In this document: in pieces, positions 1 to 6,591 of the stretch
How positions within the stretch are numbered: position 1 is the stretch's first letter
How the letters are laid out: each line of letters opens with the position of its first letter
The notes under the pieces: model-generated
Seen by the model: only the letters and a program-made list of their open reading frames with translations
Told to the model about the DNA's origin: nothing
Databases searched by the model: none
Translations under genes and position numbers: made by a program
Assembly: GCA_036401395.1 (NCBI GenBank)
Contig: DASWUZ010000330.1
Span: 1 to 14,082, forward strand
Source: DASWUZ01 sp036401395
GTDB lineage: Bacteria > Acidobacteriota > Terriglobia > Terriglobales > Acidobacteriaceae
Length of the DNA: 14,082 nt
Direction of reading: 5' to 3'

Positions 1-765
1 CCAGTCAAAGGTGCCTTCGGTATCCGCAGTGTGATTGTCCCAATGCCTTGTGGCGGAGTCGCGAATGTAATCGTGCCAGACCAGAGGTACGTGCGGGTGG
101 AAGAGATCGTATCCATGGGTGAAGGCGCGGACGGTCATGGTTGACTCTTCACCGTAGAAGTAGAGTTCCGGGTCGTAAGGAACTTCTTGAACAAAGCACC
201 CCGGCGCGAAGACAAAGCCGGCGCCGATAAAGCGCGCGCGCATTGGGGCGGTACGCTGCCGCCACCCCACCATGGAGACGGGCCTCAGCTCTGGAATCTT
301 GTCTTCAGTAAACGTCTGGAACGCGATCAGCATGGGGTTGGCATCGAGGGCTTCCTCCTCTCCCGCCTGCTGCGCCGGCTTAAAGGGCGAGCCGTAGGTG
401 CTGATAACAGGCTTAGTGCTGCCAGTCTGCCGCGCCAGTTCGATCAGGGTCTCGTCCCACCCGAGGGCGAATCGGCAGTGCGAGTCCACCTGCAGGAACC
501 ACTCTTCGCCGCGCCAGAGCGACATGATCTCCGCGCGGGCCCAGCACGCGCCCTTGCTCGCACGCCAATCTACATCGAGGATCCGGAACCGGGGATCGTC
601 AGAGAATGGAAGCGTGGGCTCCCTAGGGCCGTGCTGCCAGCAAATTCCGAATCGGAGGCGGTCCGGATGTGTCGCCTTGGCGATCAGGTCGTTCACCGTC
701 GGGACCAACTGCGCGTCACAATAAGACGCAATCGAGATGAAGATTTGATTGTTCGCCGCCGTCAT
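1..765 (-). CDS. GlcNAc-type glycosyltransferase, partial (C-terminus beyond left edge)
   Basis: An open minus-strand frame of 255 codons starts at ATG 765-763 and reaches base 1 without a stop, so the C-terminus is missing. The protein resembles the GlcNAc glycosyltransferase family (the group containing Dictyostelium Skp1 GlcNAc-transferase), which transfers N-acetylglucosamine from UDP-GlcNAc. Visible family features are the N-terminal IFISIASYCD segment (residues 8-17), RLRFGICWQ (37-44), a DxD-like metal/nucleotide site QVDSH (92-96) followed by the GWDE segment (102-105), the AGFVFAPG segment (182-189), and GEEST...THGYDLFHP...HDY (205-233). There is no signal peptide, so it is probably cytoplasmic. 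The ATG lies 2 bases after the stop of the upstream toxin gene and has only a weak ribosome binding site, so translation is probably coupled to the toxin. The acceptor cannot be told; a glycan or cell-surface role is an inference. Confidence 0.82.
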   Translation of the reverse strand, partial: MTAANNQIFISIASYCDAQLVPTVNDLIAKATHPDRLRFGICWQHGPREPTLPFSDDPRFRILDVDWRASKGACWARAEIMSLWRGEEWFLQVDSHCRFALGWDETLIELARQTGSTKPVISTYGSPFKPAQQAGEEEALDANPMLIAFQTFTEDKIPELRPVSMVGWRQRTAPMRARFIGAGFVFAPGCFVQEVPYDPELYFYGEESTMTVRAFTHGYDLFHPHVPLVWHDYIRDSATRHWDNHTADTEGTFDW

Positions 766-767
766 GA

Positions 768-1235
768 TTATTTTCGCCGTGATTCGGCCGCGAGGACATC
801 ATGGGGCGAAACGACTTCTATATCGCCGAATCGTCGGAAATCTTTGACGTTAAGCGTAAGCAGGTGTTGAATTTTGTGGATCCGCATCGCCGCCACCAAA
901 CGCGCGTCGTGCACCTGTATCCCGGATACATTCGCGCCGACAATGATCCTGCGCCACTCTTTATGCGTCTCTTCGCTCTCCGGAGCAAAGCGGAGTTTTG
1001 CTTCGATAAGACGCGCCCGTTCGTCGGCCTCTGCGATGGAGAAACCGAACCCGTTTCGGTTTGCGGGCCTGGTACACACATTCCAGAATTCGCTCAGGTT
1101 TTGAGAAGTATAAAAGAGGTTCGCGCCCTGCGCCCACAACAGTTCCGTAGATCTTCTTATTACGCCGTGCTCAGGACTATCGGGCTGTACCAGTCGTAAT
1201 AGAACGTTGCTGTCGACAAGGTAAGAAGCGGCCAT
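768..1235 (-). CDS. vapC: PIN-domain ribonuclease toxin, VapC-like
   Basis: A 155-residue PIN-domain protein of the usual VapC length. VapC toxins are Mg-dependent endoribonucleases that cut tRNA or rRNA when not held by their antitoxin. The acidic metal-binding residues are all visible: D8 in YLVDSNVLLR, E49 in LSEFWNVCTRP, D110 in VHDARLVAAM and D132 in LNVKDFRRF, so the active site looks intact. The start codon overlaps the antitoxin stop by one base (TGATG), the arrangement typical of toxin-antitoxin pairs. The stop is 2 bases before the start of the glycosyltransferase gene. The RNA target cannot be predicted from sequence. Identification as a PIN toxin is firm; the name VapC is a family label. 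Confidence 0.88.
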   Translation of the reverse strand: MAASYLVDSNVLLRLVQPDSPEHGVIRRSTELLWAQGANLFYTSQNLSEFWNVCTRPANRNGFGFSIAEADERARLIEAKLRFAPESEETHKEWRRIIVGANVSGIQVHDARLVAAMRIHKIQHLLTLNVKDFRRFGDIEVVSPHDVLAAESRRK

Positions 1236-1492
1236 CAGTCATGCTCGCCGTAGATCATCTCGCGTGAGAACGTTTCTGATCTGAGGTGGAGTACGTCTGG
1301 AGCTTTGCTGGCCAAAGCGTCAAGGAACACCTCGAACTCCTGCTGGCTTGCTCGTGAGCGATGTCGTGGCCTGGATTCGATCGCCTTAACAAGCAGGCGC
1401 TGAGCGTAGCCTTCCAATGCCAGGCCTTGCTCCTTTGCCTCGGCCGCCAATTCCGCTTCTAACTCAGGATTCAGCTCGACCTGGATTGTCAT
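1235..1492 (-). CDS. VapB-like antitoxin partner of the PIN toxin
   Basis: An 85-residue protein directly upstream of the PIN toxin gene and overlapping it by one base. The N-terminus (MTIQVELNPELEAELAAEA) looks like a ribbon-helix-helix or short helical DNA-binding segment, and the C-terminal part (LRSETFSREMIYGEHD) is the kind of extended tail that wraps the toxin in VapBC complexes. Antitoxins of this kind neutralise the toxin by binding it and usually repress their own promoter. The start ATG has a good ribosome binding site, GAGGTGG about 6-8 bases upstream. The role is assigned mostly from gene order, length and N-terminal pattern. I do not recognise the exact antitoxin subfamily. Confidence 0.75.
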   Translation of the reverse strand: MTIQVELNPELEAELAAEAKEQGLALEGYAQRLLVKAIESRPRHRSRASQQEFEVFLDALASKAPDVLHLRSETFSREMIYGEHD

Positions 1493-1607
1493 CGATCCGC
1501 CACCTCTGGTTCTCTATTATCTGATACATCGCGTACGTTTGCTCTCCTCGAAGGCGGCCAGCGGCAATCAGCACCCTCTTCAAAACCGGCGGCGCGTCAG
1601 AAGACAT
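1464..1607 (-). CDS. Possible 47-aa leader ORF upstream of the antitoxin
   Basis: A short minus-strand frame starts at ATG 1607-1605 and ends at TGA 1466-1464, inside the antitoxin gene in a different frame (28 bases of overlap). It is preceded by AGGAG 7 bases upstream, the best ribosome binding site in this operon. The predicted peptide begins MSSDAPPVLKRVLIAAGR and ends RIDDNPGRAES. It has no signal peptide, membrane segment or family I recognise. It could be a real small protein, a leader peptide that couples translation to the antitoxin, or a remnant of a longer gene. The strong binding site and operon position support translation; the function is unknown. Confidence 0.4.
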   Translation of the reverse strand: MSSDAPPVLKRVLIAAGRLRGEQTYAMYQIIENQRWRIDDNPGRAES

Positions 1608-1694
1608 CTAAGTCTCCTGTAATCTGTTGAGCATCCTTACCAGTTGCTCCCACTTTCTGGTGGGAGGCGCGTCACAAATACCTGAGGGTTAAAA
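1608..1694. promoter_or_regulatory. Divergent intergenic region between the TA operon and the GH5 gene
   Basis: This short region must hold the start signals of the minus-strand leader-ORF/antitoxin operon, and probably part of those for the GH5 gene. I see no convincing -35/-10 pair on either strand. It contains a perfect 7-bp hairpin (arms 1647-1653 and 1660-1666, loop 1654-1659) lying 28 bases before the GH5 start. Its right arm overlaps a second possible 5-bp stem (1639-1643 with 1657-1661). The GH5 ribosome binding site is GAGG at about 1684-1687. Confidence 0.35.
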
Positions 1695-2924
1695 ATGAAG
1701 ACGTGGCTGATACTGGCGGTTTTATTGGCGTGCTGCGGGGCCTCTGCGGAAACGAGGCACCGGGAGTCACGGTTCGTCCACCAGCAGGGGCGGTACCTAG
1801 TCACTGCCGATGGCAAGCGCCTCATGCTGCGCGGTATCAACCTGGGCAACTGGCTCGAACCCGAGGGCTACATGTTCAAGCTCGAAGGCGGCCCGCAGGC
1901 GCCGCGCGAGATCGAGGAGTTTTTCAACGAGTTGGTCGGGCCTGACGAGGCGGCGAGATTCTGGAAGGAATATCGGGCAGAGTACATCACCGAGGCGGAC
2001 ATCAAGGCCATTCGTAAGGAAGGTTTCAACTCAATCCGTATTCCTTTCCATTACAAGTTTTTTACGGGAGAGCCGGGAGCAACTGGCGGCGACGGCTTTG
2101 CGCTGCTGGATCGTGTAGTGAAATGGAGTCGCGACGCCGGCCTCTACGTGGTCCTCGATATGCACTGCGCGCCCGGCGGCCAGACCGGCACAAACATCGA
2201 CGACAGCTACGGCTATCCCTGGCTCTATGAAAGCGAGGCCGCTCAGCTCCGGACGATCGCAATCTGGCGCACGATCGCTCTTCATTACCGGGACGATCCA
2301 ACGGTGCTTGGCTACGATCTGCTGAACGAACCTATCCCGCATTTTCCGGCGTTGCAGCAATACAACTCGAAGCTGGAGCCTCTCTATCGGCGGATTACGA
2401 CTGCAATTCGAGAGGTCGATCGCAACCACGTTGTCATCTTTGGCGGAGCGCAGTGGGATTCAAACTTCAAGGTCTTCGGGCCGCCTTTCGATCAGAACGC
2501 GCTATATGAACTGCACAAATACTGGATGGAGCCGACCCAGGCTTCCATTCAGGAGTATGTTGATTTCCGCGAGCGCTACGATGTGCCGCTGTGGCTCGGT
2601 GAGTCGGGCGAAAACACCGACGAATGGGTCGGGAAGTTTACAGCAGTACTCGAGAAGAACGATATCGGGTGGGCGTTCTGGCCCTACAAAAAGATGGCCG
2701 CCACTTCGTCTGTCGTGGCCTTTGACAAGCCGATTTACTGGGACGAGATTGTTGCTTTTGGGGCGATGAAGCAGGGAACCGGGAATGCGGAGAAGCGCAT
2801 TGCGGCGCGGCCGTCACTCGAGCATTCGCGGGCTGCGCTAAGAGATTTGCTGGTGAAGATTCGATTCGAGAATGAGCACGTCAACCCGGGTTATCTCAAG
2901 GCGCTCGGAATGCGGTCGCCTTGA
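1695..2924 (+). CDS. Exported glycoside hydrolase family 5 (cellulase-like)
   Basis: A 409-residue retaining glycosidase of the GH5 (beta/alpha)8-barrel type, expected to cut beta-linked glucans, mannans or related polysaccharides outside the cytoplasm. Residues 1-18 form an export signal. Cleavage after ASA at residue 18 would release the protein; alternatively LLAC at 10-13 could serve as a lipobox, so it may be a lipoprotein. Family motifs: LRGINLGNWLEPEG (45-58), GFNSIRIPFHY (110-120), VVLDMHCAPGGQ (152-163), the acid/base Glu E212 in LLNEP, HKYW (274-277) and the nucleophile Glu E303 in WLGESGEN. The barrel fills almost the whole protein, with no carbohydrate-binding module. The start has GAGGGTT 8 bases upstream. 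The gene is monocistronic and divergent from the toxin-antitoxin operon. The exact substrate cannot be read from the sequence. Confidence 0.9.
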   Translation: MKTWLILAVLLACCGASAETRHRESRFVHQQGRYLVTADGKRLMLRGINLGNWLEPEGYMFKLEGGPQAPREIEEFFNELVGPDEAARFWKEYRAEYITEADIKAIRKEGFNSIRIPFHYKFFTGEPGATGGDGFALLDRVVKWSRDAGLYVVLDMHCAPGGQTGTNIDDSYGYPWLYESEAAQLRTIAIWRTIALHYRDDPTVLGYDLLNEPIPHFPALQQYNSKLEPLYRRITTAIREVDRNHVVIFGGAQWDSNFKVFGPPFDQNALYELHKYWMEPTQASIQEYVDFRERYDVPLWLGESGENTDEWVGKFTAVLEKNDIGWAFWPYKKMAATSSVVAFDKPIYWDEIVAFGAMKQGTGNAEKRIAARPSLEHSRAALRDLLVKIRFENEHVNPGYLKALGMRSP

Positions 2925-3130
2925 TTCCTTGGCTCGAGACGCCTTTAGCCATCAGTTTCGGCTGGCGTAATCCACGACGGATTCAGAGCGTCATCCTTTC
3001 AAAGGGCAATGGCATCCGACATCCTAGACGTGGAGGAAGTCCTCGCTACCGGTGAGCGGCATCTCCCGAGGATACAATCGTAGCGTTAGCGTTTAGACAG
3101 CCGCGTAATCATTCGTAATGACGGGACAGC
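2925..3130 (+). promoter_or_regulatory. Intergenic region ahead of the lar operon, with inverted repeat
   Basis: The 206 bases between the GH5 gene and larE should hold the lar promoter. Visible elements are a tandem TAGCGT repeat at 3081-3092 and a perfect inverted repeat TCATT-CGT-AATGA at 3109-3121, 9 bases before the larE start codon. The repeat could be an operator or could affect access to the weak ribosome binding site (GGGA at about 3123-3126). No clear -35/-10 pair, riboswitch or terminator hairpin was recognised. A 24-codon ORF at 3010 is not convincing. Confidence 0.3.
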
Positions 3131-3997
3131 ATGAGCCTGGTTGAAAAGAAGACCCGACTGGAAGAGCGCCTGCGTGAACTGCGCAGCGTTATTGTTGCCT
3201 ATTCAGGGGGCATCGACTCGGCTTACCTTGCGTTTGTCGCGCATGAGGTGCTGGGCGAGCGCATGGTGGCGATGCTGGCAGACTCCGCCAGCCTGGCGCG
3301 AAGCCAGTATGCCGACGCGGTACTGTTTGTCGAGGAAAACGGCATTCCGTTTCGCGCCATCGCGACCCATGAGCTTGAACGCGAAGCGTATGCGGTCAAT
3401 AACGCAGACCGCTGCTTCCATTGCAAGGATGAGCTTTTCACGGTCTTGGAAGGAGAGCTTGAGAAGATCGGCTTTGAGGCCCTGGCTTACGGACTCAATG
3501 TAGATGACAAGCGCGACTTCAGACCGGGGCATCGAGCGGCCGCGCAGCATCGGGTGACCGCCCCGCTCGCCGAGGCTGGGCTGACGAAGGATGACGTTCG
3601 CGCATTGGCGCTCGAGGCCGGCTTGCGAATCTGGGACAAGCCCGCGTCGGCATGTTTATCCTCGCGCGTGGAGTACGGACGCAGGGTGACTCCCGAGGCG
3701 TTGCTGATGATTGAGACGGCTGAGGATTCGCTGCGAGACCTGGGGCTGCGCCGCTTTCGTGTGCGGCATCATGGAGCCGTCGCGCGGATCGAGATTGCCG
3801 AGGAAGAGATGCCCATGACGCTGAATACGGCGACCTTTCGGCAGATGTCGAAGCTGGTGCGCGCCGCCGGGTTTAAGTATGTGACCGTGGATTGCGAGGG
3901 TTACAGGTCGGGATCGATGAATGAAATTTTGCCGGTCGAGGTGCTGACGGGTTCCTCTGGCTCTCATGGCGTACTCCTCGCCCAGGCGAAGGAGTAG
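3131..3997 (+). CDS. larE: LarE: ATP-dependent sulfur insertase of nickel-pincer nucleotide synthesis
   Basis: A 288-residue PP-loop enzyme. LarE adenylates the two pyridinium carboxylates of P2CMN and replaces them with thiocarboxylates, making P2TMN; in the Lactiplantibacillus enzyme the sulfur comes from a sacrificed active-site cysteine. Motifs: PP-loop SGGIDS (25-30), DRCFHCKDELF (93-103), GLNVDDKRDFRPG (121-133) and DKPASACLSSRVEYG (169-183). C175 sits at the position of the sulfur-donor Cys176 of Lactiplantibacillus LarE. The C-terminal segment (DCEGYRSGSMNE, 254-265) carries a cysteine where I would expect leucine. Four cysteines in all (95, 98, 175, 255) leave open whether it is the sacrificial or the [4Fe-4S]-using type. 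It is the first gene of larECB and lies 5 bases before larC. Confidence 0.93.
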   Translation: MSLVEKKTRLEERLRELRSVIVAYSGGIDSAYLAFVAHEVLGERMVAMLADSASLARSQYADAVLFVEENGIPFRAIATHELEREAYAVNNADRCFHCKDELFTVLEGELEKIGFEALAYGLNVDDKRDFRPGHRAAAQHRVTAPLAEAGLTKDDVRALALEAGLRIWDKPASACLSSRVEYGRRVTPEALLMIETAEDSLRDLGLRRFRVRHHGAVARIEIAEEEMPMTLNTATFRQMSKLVRAAGFKYVTVDCEGYRSGSMNEILPVEVLTGSSGSHGVLLAQAKE

Positions 3998-4002
3998 CGA
4001 CT

Positions 4003-5379
4003 ATGCGTGTCGGCTATCTGGAATGTTTCTCCGGGGTAAGCGGCGACATGATGCTGGGCGCCCTCATTGACGCCGGCGTCCCCCGCGAACTCCTGGAGCG
4101 CACTGCACGGGCCCTGAACGTCGGTGCTGACCTTCGATTCAGCCGCGTCGACCGCAGTGGAATTAGTGCTTCCAAGGTGGATGTAATCGTCGGCGACGCG
4201 ACTAAGTCAAATCACGTGCACACGCACACACATACTCACGCTGACAGCGCCACCCATACACACTCGCACCACGAGCACCATCACGCCCACGAACACGAAG
4301 CCGAACACTCCGCGCATGCACACTCCCATCAGCACGAGCATGAGCAGCCCGGCGAACATCTGCATGGACGCGGGCTTGTGGAAATTCGCGCACTGATCGA
4401 CGAGGCGGGTCTCGACCCCGGCGCCGCCGCAGTTGCGCGGCGCGCCTTTGAACTACTGGCCGCTTCAGAGTCTAAGATCCATAACGTACCCGAGGAGTCG
4501 ATCCACTTCCACGAGGTAGGCGCGGTCGATGCGATCGTCGACATCGTTTGCAGCGCGGTCGGGCTTTGTTCGCTTGGAGTTGATGAGTGGGTGTGTTCGC
4601 CGTTGAATGTTGGCGGTGGATTTGTCGACTGCGCTCACGGGAAATTTCCAGTCCCGGCGCCTGCGACTGCGGATCTGCTGCGCGGGGCGCCTACGTACTC
4701 TTCGGGAATAGCGATGGAATTAGTGACGCCGACCGGGGCGGCATTGATTCGCGCGCTCGGTTGTGAGTTTGGCGACGCGCCGGCTATGAGGGTCGCCAAC
4801 ATTGGCTATGGTGCGGGAAGCCGCGACCCCAAGCGCTTTCCCAACGTGCTGCGGCTGAGTATCGGCGAGCACATCACTGCCCGGCAGGCCGGCGTTCTCG
4901 AGGCCGGGTCGTTTCAATCTGAAACAATTGCGGTCCTGGAATGCGCCGTCGATGACCTGAATCCGCAGGTGCTTGCCAACTTTGCGCAGCTAGCGCTCGA
5001 ACGCGGAGCGCTCGATATTATGTCTGCCTCGGTCGTGATGAAGAAGGGTCGTCTCGGAACGCACGTTACGGTGCTCTGCAGGCCTGCCCAGGCCGCGGAA
5101 TTTCAGGAACTGATGTTTCGCGAGACCAGTACGCTGGGCGTGCGCATTCGCCGGGAAGAGCGTGTCTTTCTCGACCGCGCCATCGAGCAAGTGGAGACGC
5201 AGTATGGCCGGGTGAGAGTCAAGGTGGGTTCGTGGGATGGAGAGCGGATTCACGCGCAGCCGGAGTTTGAAGATTGCAGGCGGCTGGCTCTCGAGGCAGG
5301 CGTTCCCGTAAAACTGGTCATCGAAGCAACCATGCTGGCTTATTCGGACAGTGAGTCGCTGAAGGGGTCGCGGGCATGA
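4003..5379 (+). CDS. larC: LarC: nickel insertase of nickel-pincer nucleotide synthesis, single-frame, His-rich
   Basis: A 458-residue LarC, the CTP-dependent cyclometallase that inserts nickel into P2TMN to give the finished cofactor. The N-terminus YLECFSGVSGDMMLGALIDAG (5-25) and the HFHEVGAVDAIVDIV segment are typical of the family, and the C-terminal half (AVLECAVDDLNPQ, MKKGRLGTHVTVLC, LGVRIRREER) corresponds to the LarC2 part. In Lactiplantibacillus larC is split into larC1/larC2 joined by programmed frameshifting; here it is one continuous frame. Residues 71-121 contain 22 histidines, most of them alternating (HTHTHTH, HHEHHHAHEHE), a likely nickel-binding or storage tract. The start has AAGGAG 8 bases upstream, inside the end of larE. 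The stop overlaps the larB start as ATGA, which suggests translational coupling. Confidence 0.94.
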   Translation: MRVGYLECFSGVSGDMMLGALIDAGVPRELLERTARALNVGADLRFSRVDRSGISASKVDVIVGDATKSNHVHTHTHTHADSATHTHSHHEHHHAHEHEAEHSAHAHSHQHEHEQPGEHLHGRGLVEIRALIDEAGLDPGAAAVARRAFELLAASESKIHNVPEESIHFHEVGAVDAIVDIVCSAVGLCSLGVDEWVCSPLNVGGGFVDCAHGKFPVPAPATADLLRGAPTYSSGIAMELVTPTGAALIRALGCEFGDAPAMRVANIGYGAGSRDPKRFPNVLRLSIGEHITARQAGVLEAGSFQSETIAVLECAVDDLNPQVLANFAQLALERGALDIMSASVVMKKGRLGTHVTVLCRPAQAAEFQELMFRETSTLGVRIRREERVFLDRAIEQVETQYGRVRVKVGSWDGERIHAQPEFEDCRRLALEAGVPVKLVIEATMLAYSDSESLKGSRA

Positions 5380-6164
5380 CGCGCGAGTCGATTCTGGAGT
5401 TGCTGACGCGGGTGCAGTCGGGCGACGTTAGCACCGCTAACGCGCTCGAACAGATCGCCAGGCTGCCCTATGAAGATGCCGGCTTCGCTAAGATCGACCA
5501 CCACCGTTCGCTGAGACTGGGTCTGCCCGAGGTGATTTTCGCACAGGGAAAGACGCCCGAGCAGGTTGGCGAAATATTTCTTCGCATGGCCCGGATGGGC
5601 GGCGATGTACTCGCTACCCGTGCCTCGGTTGCCGCCTGGGATGCGGTAAAGGACTTGGTCGCGGCGGCCGAATATCACCCGGTTGCGCGCGCTATTACCC
5701 TACGTCAGACGCAGTCCTCATCAGATGCGGGGCCGATTGCCGTCCTGTGCGCGGGAACCAGCGACCTGCCGGTGGCGGAGGAGGCGGCGGTCACGGCCGA
5801 GTTGCTGGGGGCGAGAGTGCACCGGGTCTACGATGTCGGAGTAGCCGGGCTTCATCGCCTGCTCGCGCAGCGCGACGTGTTGGCTGAGGCACGTGTGGTT
5901 ATCGTATGCGCGGGCATGGAAGGGGCGCTGCCCAGCGTAGTCGGCGGGCTGGTCGCGGCTCCCGTCATAGCCGTGCCGACGAGCATCGGGTATGGCGCTG
6001 CGTTCGGCGGCCTCGCGGCGCTGCTGGGCATGCTCAATTCCTGTTCACCAAATGTAACGGTGGTCAACATCGATAATGGGTTTGGTGCAGCCTATGTAGC
6101 CGCGATGATCGTAAAGACTCAGCGCACCGCCGATGAGACTGCCGCACCTCATTTCGCAGGGTAG
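5376..6164 (+). CDS. larB: LarB: pyridinium biscarboxylate mononucleotide synthase
   Basis: A 262-residue protein with a C-terminal PurE-like (AIR carboxylase) fold. LarB carboxylates C5 of the pyridinium ring of nicotinic acid adenine dinucleotide and hydrolyses the phosphoanhydride, giving P2CMN and AMP. This is the first step of the pathway that LarE and LarC finish. Motifs: DHHRSLRLGLPEVIFAQGKT (41-60), the PurE-like core AVLCAGTSDLPVAEEA (122-137), YDVGVAGLHRLL (152-163), VVIVCAGMEGALPSVVGG (174-191) and PTSIGYGAAFGG (201-212). C223 in NSCSPNVTVVNIDNGFGAA matches the reactive cysteine region of characterised LarB. It is the last gene of the larECB operon and overlaps larC by four bases. 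No larA follows; the next coding sequence is a convergent remnant. Confidence 0.94.
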   Translation: MTRESILELLTRVQSGDVSTANALEQIARLPYEDAGFAKIDHHRSLRLGLPEVIFAQGKTPEQVGEIFLRMARMGGDVLATRASVAAWDAVKDLVAAAEYHPVARAITLRQTQSSSDAGPIAVLCAGTSDLPVAEEAAVTAELLGARVHRVYDVGVAGLHRLLAQRDVLAEARVVIVCAGMEGALPSVVGGLVAAPVIAVPTSIGYGAAFGGLAALLGMLNSCSPNVTVVNIDNGFGAAYVAAMIVKTQRTADETAAPHFAG

Positions 6165-6433
6165 CGCGCGAAAAGCTTTGCGACCGTAGCCAGCGGCAGA
6201 AACAACATACGCGGCTGGCTTGCGAAGGGCAAAAAGCCGTGATGCTGGTAGAAGGCGGCCGCTTGCTCGTGCTTCGCATCAACGACAAGCGCGTATGCCG
6301 CCGGAGCCGCATCAAGGGTGCGTCGCGCTACGTTCAAGAGCAGCGCTCCCCCTGGCCCACGGCGATGTCGGAACCAGCGTTTGGTGTGGCCTGCCAGGGT
6401 AATCGGTCCAGAGACCCGCGCGTCGGAAAGTTG
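6149..6433 (-). pseudogene. GNAT acetyltransferase remnant (C-terminal part, TacT-like)
   Basis: A minus-strand frame open from the codon after a TGA at 6436-6434 to a TGA at 6151-6149. Its last 60 or so codons strongly resemble the C-terminal half of GNAT acetyltransferases of the TacT type: GPGGALLLNVARRTL (CoA-binding loop and helix), YALVVDAKHEQAAAFYQHHGF and RMLFLPLATVAKLF. Upstream in the same frame RVSGPITLAG resembles the family's central strand, but about 35 residues expected between the two segments are missing. An N-terminal-like piece (GFRREPALDNF, near 6430-6460) lies in another frame. The only in-frame start is a poor internal TTG at 6337. I read this as a gene decayed by frameshift and deletion. 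TacT enzymes are normally toxins paired with a ribbon-helix-helix antitoxin, which is absent here. It overlaps the larB end by 16 bases, convergently. Confidence 0.6.
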
Positions 6434-6591
6434 TCAAGCGCCGGTTCGCGTCGAAAACCCCTAACCATCTGTTATTGAACGCTTTGTTTTACAAAGTAAC
6501 TTGGCGTAGTGAAGCTGCCCAGACTGCTATCATTGAACTATAGCTAAGAAACGATAAGAGCTGGGTCAGTAAGCGTCGTGCATATTTCCTG
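6434..6591. other. Intergenic tail with short AT-rich inverted repeat
   Basis: Sequence between the GNAT remnant and the end of the convergent GH3 gene. It holds a perfect inverted repeat CTTTGT-TTT-ACAAAG at 6482-6496, about 95 bases past the GH3 stop. No T-tract follows on either strand, so a classical terminator is not supported. The 5' part may include further debris of the GNAT gene. Confidence 0.3.

Noticed and set aside
187..870. 227-codon plus-strand ORF at the left end
   Set aside because: It is antisense to the glycosyltransferase frame, which shows clear family motifs; this ORF has an arginine-rich shadow composition and no recognisable domain.
3010..3084. 24-codon ORF between GH5 and larE
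   Set aside because: Too short, poor ribosome binding site, no recognisable pattern; likely chance.
4213..4365. CA-rich simple-sequence stretch in larC as a possible microsatellite or CRISPR-like repeat
   Set aside because: It is the coding sequence of the histidine tract, in frame, with mixed His codons and no regular spacer structure.
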